A DNA stretch of 64,000 nt from positions 62,001-126,000 of the forward strand of contig QZVU01000009.1 of assembly GCA_003602285.1 (NCBI GenBank), read 5' to 3'. The stretch is from Arthrobacter frigidicola. Lineage in GTDB: Bacteria > Actinomycetota > Actinomycetes > Actinomycetales > Micrococcaceae. Numbering within the stretch: the stretch's first letter is position 1; the number at the start of each line of letters is the position of its first letter. The notes beneath the pieces are model-generated. The model did not search any database and was not told the origin of the DNA. It worked only from the letters and a program-made list of their open reading frames with translations. Both the position numbers and the translations under genes were made by a program. Below, piece by piece: positions 59,786 through 64,000 of this stretch.

Positions 59786-60280
59786 TCAGGCCTGTGCCGC
59801 TGGCTGGGAGGGCGTCTGGCCGGCCGTGGTGGCACGGGCGGCGTAGAAGGTGAGCCGGAACTTGCCGATCTGGACCTCGTTGCCGCTGCGCAGCACCACG
59901 CTGTCCACGCGGTCGTTGTTCACGTAGGTGCCGTTGAGGCTCCGGGTGTCGACAACCATGAACCCGTTGGGGGTGCGGCGGAACTCGGCGTGCTGCCGGG
60001 AGACGGTGACGTCGTCAAGGAAGATGTCGGCGTTGGGGTGGCGCCCGGCCTTGGTGACGTCCTCGTCCAGGAGAAACCGCGCTCCGGCGTTGGGGCCTGA
60101 ATGGGCCACAAGGAGGGCGGAGCCTGCAGGCAGCGCTGCCACCGAGGCCTGTTCCTCCTTGGTGAGATGCCGCTCAACCTCCGCGAAGGCTGCCTGCGGA
60201 GGCAGGCCGATCGTCGTAGTTTCCGGGGACTCCACGTGGTGCCCTCCTTCGTTTACGGCTGCGCTGTCGTCGCCAACCAT
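59786..60280 (-). CDS. garA: FHA-domain regulator GarA/OdhI-like
   Basis: 164 residues from the ATG with GGGAGGAA upstream; the six residues of a longer reading are dropped. The N-terminal phosphorylation motif is E20-T-T-T-I, matching the ETTS motif of GarA/OdhI that Ser/Thr kinases phosphorylate. The FHA domain (about 66-145) has GR at 79-80, SRQH at 94-97 and NGT at 116-118. In relatives the unphosphorylated protein inhibits 2-oxoglutarate dehydrogenase and alters glutamate metabolism. The C-terminal Thr/Gln/Pro tail is not conserved. Confidence 0.94.
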   Translation of the reverse strand: MVGDDSAAVNEGGHHVESPETTTIGLPPQAAFAEVERHLTKEEQASVAALPAGSALLVAHSGPNAGARFLLDEDVTKAGRHPNADIFLDDVTVSRQHAEFRRTPNGFMVVDTRSLNGTYVNNDRVDSVVLRSGNEVQIGKFRLTFYAARATTAGQTPSQPAAQA

Positions 60281-60355
60281 TGGTGTTTCCTCCCACATTA
60301 GGCGGCCAACCGGACAATGCCGGTTGGCCGTGAAGTACTGCCAGAGCCGGTGTGT

Positions 60356-60742
60356 CTAGCCTACCTGCTGTGAGTATTCCGTTGAACTCAGCAGGTCCTC
60401 GACAACCGACGCACTCTCAACCTTGATCTCCATCAGCCAGCCCTCGCCGTAAGGATCGGAGTTGATGAGGGCGGGATCGTCGTCGAGCCCCTCATTGCGT
60501 GAAACAACCTCACCGGTGACGGGAGCGTAGATATCGCTGACACTCTTCGTCGACTCGACCTCCCCCACAACGTCCGCACCGGTCACCGAAGTGCCGACCT
60601 CGGGCATCTGGACGTACACCACGTCGCCGAGGGCGTCCTGGGCGAAGTCAGTGATTCCCACCCGGACGATGCCGGCAGCATTGGGCTCGGTGACCCACTC
60701 GTGCTCGGCGGTGTAGTAGAGGCCTTCGGGGACGTTGCTCAT
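60356..60742 (-). CDS. gcvH: Glycine cleavage system H protein
   Basis: 128-residue lipoyl carrier of the glycine cleavage complex, shuttling the aminomethyl group between the P, T and L proteins. The lipoylated lysine is Lys66 in EVESTKSVSD, within the expected HEWV...DFAQDALGDVV fold. The garA-gcvH order is shared with mycobacteria and corynebacteria. Other gcv genes are not in the window. It starts after a 233-bp region shared with the lipoprotein gene. Confidence 0.96.
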   Translation of the reverse strand: MSNVPEGLYYTAEHEWVTEPNAAGIVRVGITDFAQDALGDVVYVQMPEVGTSVTGADVVGEVESTKSVSDIYAPVTGEVVSRNEGLDDDPALINSDPYGEGWLMEIKVESASVVEDLLSSTEYSQQVG

Positions 60743-60975
60743 GATTGCCTTTCGTCGTTCTTTCAGGGGGAGGAGAGGGCCAGCGCTGCCCGAGCCGATC
60801 CTGATCGAGTATAGGCATAAATCATCGGTGGGTAGCGTGCCGGGGCATTCGCATGAAGGCCTTATACGCCCCCCGGCCGACCTGCGGAAGTTATCTGTGA
60901 GGCGCCGGAATTATTGCCCGCACGATTTCTCCCTGCCTAGGGTTAACCGCGCGATCAAGGCGGGAGGTGATCAAA

Positions 60976-61587
60976 ATGATCTCCACGAAATTGAAGACTC
61001 TCCCGGCGGTGCTGGGTGTGAGCGCGCTGCTCCTTGTTGGGTGCAGCGATGGGCTCGGGGGCCCAGGCCCGGAAAACCCGGTCGAGGAGGTGACCCAGGA
61101 CCCGACGGCCCCGGCTGCTGAGTCCGCGACGGCCGAGGCGTCCTGCGAGCCGCGCGGCGGCGAAGGAGGAGGGACCGGCGGAACCGGGACCGAAACCGAA
61201 GGCACCGGGGCGACCGATTCCGAGAGCGTTCAACCGTCGATCGGAGCCACCGGCCCCGGTGGAACCGAAACCGACGCGGCCGGCGGGGGTGAGACCGGAG
61301 CAACGGGCACCGGAGCCACCGGCACTGCGGCCACCGGCACTGATGGCACCGAAACCGGCGGCACGGACACCGATGGCACGGAAACCGGCGGCACGGGCAC
61401 CGAAACCGGGGCGGCCGGTGGAACCGGCACGGGCCGGGGTGCCGACGCCTGTGAGCCGACAGCCGGGGCGACGGACGCCGGCGCAACCGACAACACCGGC
61501 GGCGGGGGTACCGGCACCGAAGGCGAAGGGACCGGGCCGGAAACCGCGGGACCCGATGGCGAGGAGGAGGGCACCGGCGGCGGTTAG
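60976..61587 (+). CDS. Thr/Gly-rich repetitive lipoprotein of unknown function
   Basis: 203 residues. The ATG follows a Shine-Dalgarno that matches the 16S end over ten bases (GGAGGTGATC), so translation should be strong. The signal peptide ends in a lipobox-like LLVGC with Cys21 or so as lipid site. The remainder is Gly/Thr/Glu/Asp in short imperfect repeats (TGATGT, GTETGG, GTDGTE); two non-lipid Cys occur, in SCEPR and ACEPT. No domain is recognised. LspA at 16346 would process it. The DNA repeats are strongly biased and may be variable in length. Confidence 0.8.
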   Translation: MISTKLKTLPAVLGVSALLLVGCSDGLGGPGPENPVEEVTQDPTAPAAESATAEASCEPRGGEGGGTGGTGTETEGTGATDSESVQPSIGATGPGGTETDAAGGGETGATGTGATGTAATGTDGTETGGTDTDGTETGGTGTETGAAGGTGTGRGADACEPTAGATDAGATDNTGGGGTGTEGEGTGPETAGPDGEEEGTGGG

Positions 61588-61695
61588 CCGCGGTGCCGAT
61601 TCCGGTCGGCGGTCAGCGCAGGGCGCGGAACGGTCGGCGGGCATCAGCGCGCGGGTGAACGCAGCGCCGATTGAAGCAGCGCTGATTAACGAAGC

Positions 61696-61730
61696 AGGGG
61701 CCGTTTCCGGTTGTTCCGGAAACGGCCCCT
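61696..61730. terminator. Strong hairpin between lipoprotein gene and tRNA-Pro
   Basis: Perfect 15-bp arms (AGGGGCCGTTTCCGG and complement) around a TTGTT loop. The plus side continues into GGCCTGTGCTTTCTCT; on the minus side it follows the tRNA after 19 nt. It probably terminates both transcripts. Confidence 0.75.
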
Positions 61731-61748
61731 GGCCTGTGCTTTCTCTGT

Positions 61749-61821
<73 letters not shown>

Positions 61822-61891
61822 ATCGGTTCAACCAGCCGGTCAAACCACCTCAATTACTGTACAGCATTTTCCGGGAGGCTCCGGACAATGG

Positions 61892-63439
61892 TCAGCGTTT
61901 GCGTCCCCGCTTTTCCCTCACGCGCATGCTGACTTCGATGGGTGTCCCCTCGAACCCAAAGGTTTCGCGCAGGCGGCGGGTGATGAAGCGCCGGTACCCC
62001 GGGTCGAGGAAGCCTGTGGTGAAGAGCACGAACTTGGGCGGCCGGCTCGAGGCCTGCGTGCCGAAGAGGATACGCGGCTGCTTGCCCCCGCGCACCGGGT
62101 GCGGGTGGGCGGCCACGAGCTCGCCCAGGAACGCATTGAGCCGCCCTGTGGGGATGCGGCGGTCCCAGGACTCCAGCGCGGTGTCAAGGGCCGGTACCAG
62201 GCGGTCCTTATGCCAGCCGGTCAGTGCGGAGATGTTCACCCGCGGCGCCCAGTCGACGTGCGCGAGGTCCTGCTCGATCTCGCGCTCGAGGTAGCGGCGG
62301 CGCTCGTCGTCGAGCAGGTCCCACTTGTTGAAGGCAAGGACGAGTGAGCGCCCGGATTCGATGGTCATATTGATCACCCGGACGTCCTGCTCGCTGAGGA
62401 CCTCGTCAACGGCCAGCAGCACGACGGCGACCTCGGCCTTCTCCAGCGCCGACTGCGTCCGCAGGGAGGCGTAGAAGTCGGCACCCTGCTGCATGTGCAC
62501 GCGGCGCCGGATGCCTGCGGTGTCGACGAAGCGCCAGGTGCGCCCGCCGAGTTCGATCATCTCGTCGACCGGGTCGCGGGTGGTGCCGGCCAGCGGGTCG
62601 ACAACGACGCGGTCCGTGCCGGCGAGCTTGTTCAGGAGGGATGACTTGCCGACGTTGGGCCGGCCGATCAGGGCCACCCTGCGGGGGCCGCCGGTGCGTT
62701 CGATGCCGCCGTGTTCGGAGAACTCGGGCAGGATCTCGATGACCTGGTCGAGCATGTCGGCCGTGCCCCTGCCGTGCAGGGCCGAGACCGGCCAGGGCTG
62801 ACCGAAGCCGAGGCCCCACAGGAAGGAGGCGTCCGCCTCGTTCTGGATGTCGTCGACCTTGTTGGCGACGAGGATGACCGGCTTCTTCTTCCGGCGGAGC
62901 ATCTTCACGACCGCCTCGTCGGTGGCCGTGGCGCCCACGGTGGCGTCGACGACGAGCAGCACGGCGTCGGCCATGTCGACGGCGATCTCAGCCTGGTCGG
63001 CGACGCGCGCCGCGATGCCCTTGGCGTCGACCTCCCACCCGCCGGTGTCGACGAGGGTGAAGTTCCGTCCGTTCCACTGGGCCGGGTAGGACACCCGGTC
63101 GCGGGTCACCCCGGGGGTGTCCTCAACGACCGCCTCGCGGCGGCCGAGGATGCGGTTGACCAGCGTGGACTTGCCGACGTTGGGCCGGCCGACGATCGCG
63201 AGCACCGGGTTAAGGCGCTGTTCGGCGTCGTCGTCGTACTCCTCGTCCCCCTGGGCGAGCAGCGCGGCGTCCTCTTCGTCGAGCTCGTAATCGGCCAGCC
63301 CGGCGCGCAGCGAGGCCGCGCGCACCTCGGCTTCGGCGTCATCGAGCGCGTCGAGGTGTTCGGCGATCTGGTCGTCGCCGGTCGGTTCAAAATCAGTGTC
63401 GGGCCCGGTGGGGTCCTGGGGCGAGAGGTTCCCGCTCAT
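61892..63439 (-). CDS. der: Ribosome-assembly GTPase Der (EngA)
   Basis: 515 residues with two tandem GTPase domains: [14 protein letters not shown] with DTGGW, and [16 protein letters not shown] with DTAGI, followed by the KH-like C-terminal domain. It acts in 50S subunit assembly. The N-terminal acidic extension (about 75 residues, rich in Asp/Glu, with [13 protein letters not shown]-like text) is typical of actinobacterial Der. It lies 29 nt after cmk, probably one operon. Confidence 0.96.
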   Translation of the reverse strand: MSGNLSPQDPTGPDTDFEPTGDDQIAEHLDALDDAEAEVRAASLRAGLADYELDEEDAALLAQGDEEYDDDAEQRLNPVLAIVGRPNVGKSTLVNRILGRREAVVEDTPGVTRDRVSYPAQWNGRNFTLVDTGGWEVDAKGIAARVADQAEIAVDMADAVLLVVDATVGATATDEAVVKMLRRKKKPVILVANKVDDIQNEADASFLWGLGFGQPWPVSALHGRGTADMLDQVIEILPEFSEHGGIERTGGPRRVALIGRPNVGKSSLLNKLAGTDRVVVDPLAGTTRDPVDEMIELGGRTWRFVDTAGIRRRVHMQQGADFYASLRTQSALEKAEVAVVLLAVDEVLSEQDVRVINMTIESGRSLVLAFNKWDLLDDERRRYLEREIEQDLAHVDWAPRVNISALTGWHKDRLVPALDTALESWDRRIPTGRLNAFLGELVAAHPHPVRGGKQPRILFGTQASSRPPKFVLFTTGFLDPGYRRFITRRLRETFGFEGTPIEVSMRVREKRGRKR

Positions 63440-63468
63440 GAGTGTTTTCCTTAATTCAGACGAAACTG

Positions 63469-64000
63469 CTAGTGGGCGACGGTGTGGACGACGTCCAGGA
63501 CGGCTTCGACCGTCTGCTCGAAGTCGAGCTCGGACGAGTCGACGGTTACGACCCCGTCGGCGGCCTGCTGGAAATTGACGACTGTCGAATCCTTGGCGTC
63601 CCGTTCGAGCACCTGCTGCTGCAGCTGTGACGAGGACTGGGTTCCGCCGAGCTGGTCACCGCGCCGCCGCAGGCGCGCCGATTCGCTGGCGGTGAGCAGG
63701 ATCCGGACCTCGGCGTCGGGGGCGACGACGGTGGTGATGTCCCTGCCCTCGGCGACGATCCGGTGCCCGGCACCGGCGATCAGCGCCCGCTGGCGGCGGA
63801 TCAGTTCGGCCCGTGCGCCGAGGGTCGTCGCCACGGCGCTGACGGCCCCGGAGACCCGGGGTTCGCGGATCGCCGTGGTGACATCCACGCCGCCCAGGGT
63901 GACCAGCTCGCGGTCGGGGCTGGTGCTGATGTACAGCTCGATGGCCCGTGCTGCGTGCTCGACCGCGGCGGCGTCCTTGAGGTCGATCCCGGTGGACAGG
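63469..64000 (-). CDS. cmk: Cytidylate kinase, N-terminus beyond window
   Basis: The last 177 residues of CMP/dCMP kinase are visible; the P-loop and first part lie past the right edge. Visible motifs: [69 protein letters not shown], with the conserved GRDI of CMP binding, and the ERDAKDST segment. Partner of der in a common gene pair. Confidence 0.93.
   Translation of the reverse strand, partial: LSTGIDLKDAAAVEHAARAIELYISTSPDRELVTLGGVDVTTAIREPRVSGAVSAVATTLGARAELIRRQRALIAGAGHRIVAEGRDITTVVAPDAEVRILLTASESARLRRRGDQLGGTQSSSQLQQQVLERDAKDSTVVNFQQAADGVVTVDSSELDFEQTVEAVLDVVHTVAH

Overview
The window is high-GC actinobacterial chromosome. Actinomycetota of the order Micrococcales, most likely an Arthrobacter-like member of the Micrococcaceae, fits best. 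The grounds are the gene order, the lack of ftsA in the division cluster, sepF-yggT-divIVA downstream of ftsZ, a garA/odhI-type FHA gene beside two MerR genes, and a MurE whose substrate motif does not fit diaminopimelate. It is almost entirely core genome. I see no prophage, insertion sequence, CRISPR array, rRNA operon or plasmid segment; the only RNA gene found is tRNA-Pro(GGG).

Layout. 0-11.8 kb: the edge of a secreted repeat protein, glnA2-glnE (minus), panB, a 54-residue protein, map, ppgK, nrdR, hisD, a membrane protein and a flavin reductase. 11.8-36.8 kb: one long minus-strand block that is transcriptionally the dcw cluster and its downstream genes. In transcription order it runs mraZ, rsmH, ftsL-like, ftsI, murE, murF, mraY, murD, ftsW, murG, murC, ftsQ, ftsZ, pgeF, yggS-like, sepF, yggT, divIVA/wag31, lspA, RluA-type pseudouridine synthase, dnaE. 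Many junctions are ATGA/GTGA/TTGA overlaps, implying translational coupling. 37-51 kb: DUF3040-type protein, dinB, polyprenyl diphosphate synthase, Rv2175c-like DNA-binding protein, a four-LysM lytic transglycosylase, a PknL-type Ser/Thr kinase, aroG, plsC, an esterase, a small membrane protein, ROK glucokinase and fadD15-type acyl-CoA ligase. As I recall the M. tuberculosis map, this resembles its Rv2173-Rv2187 region. 51-60.8 kb: two ParA/MinD-type ATPases flanking pyruvate carboxylase, then MerR (Rv1830-like), bifunctional nuclease, MerR (FtsR/Rv1828-like), FHA protein (GarA/OdhI) and gcvH. 60.9-64 kb: a Thr/Gly-rich lipoprotein, tRNA-Pro, der and the 3' part of cmk.

How the genes work together. 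Most of the window makes and controls the cell wall: lipid II synthesis (MurC-G, MraY), septal synthesis (FtsI, FtsW, FtsQ, FtsL-like), the Z ring (FtsZ, SepF), polar growth (DivIVA), wall turnover (LysM transglycosylase) and isoprenoid chain supply. Kinase/FHA signalling (PknL-type kinase, GarA/OdhI) and an FtsR-like regulator may link wall growth to central metabolism.

The most notable observations are: a strictly 9-residue-periodic array of T-x-x-[ILM] motifs in the kinase linker, resembling FHA docking sites; a 37-bp near-perfect dyad just downstream of a consensus -35 at ftsZ; a head-to-head array of 19-bp units between fadD and a MinD-like gene; and a GTCAC/GTAAC/GTCAC triad with 9-bp spacing before the LysM hydrolase. 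None amounts to a complete new system; they are candidate regulatory structures in a conserved background.
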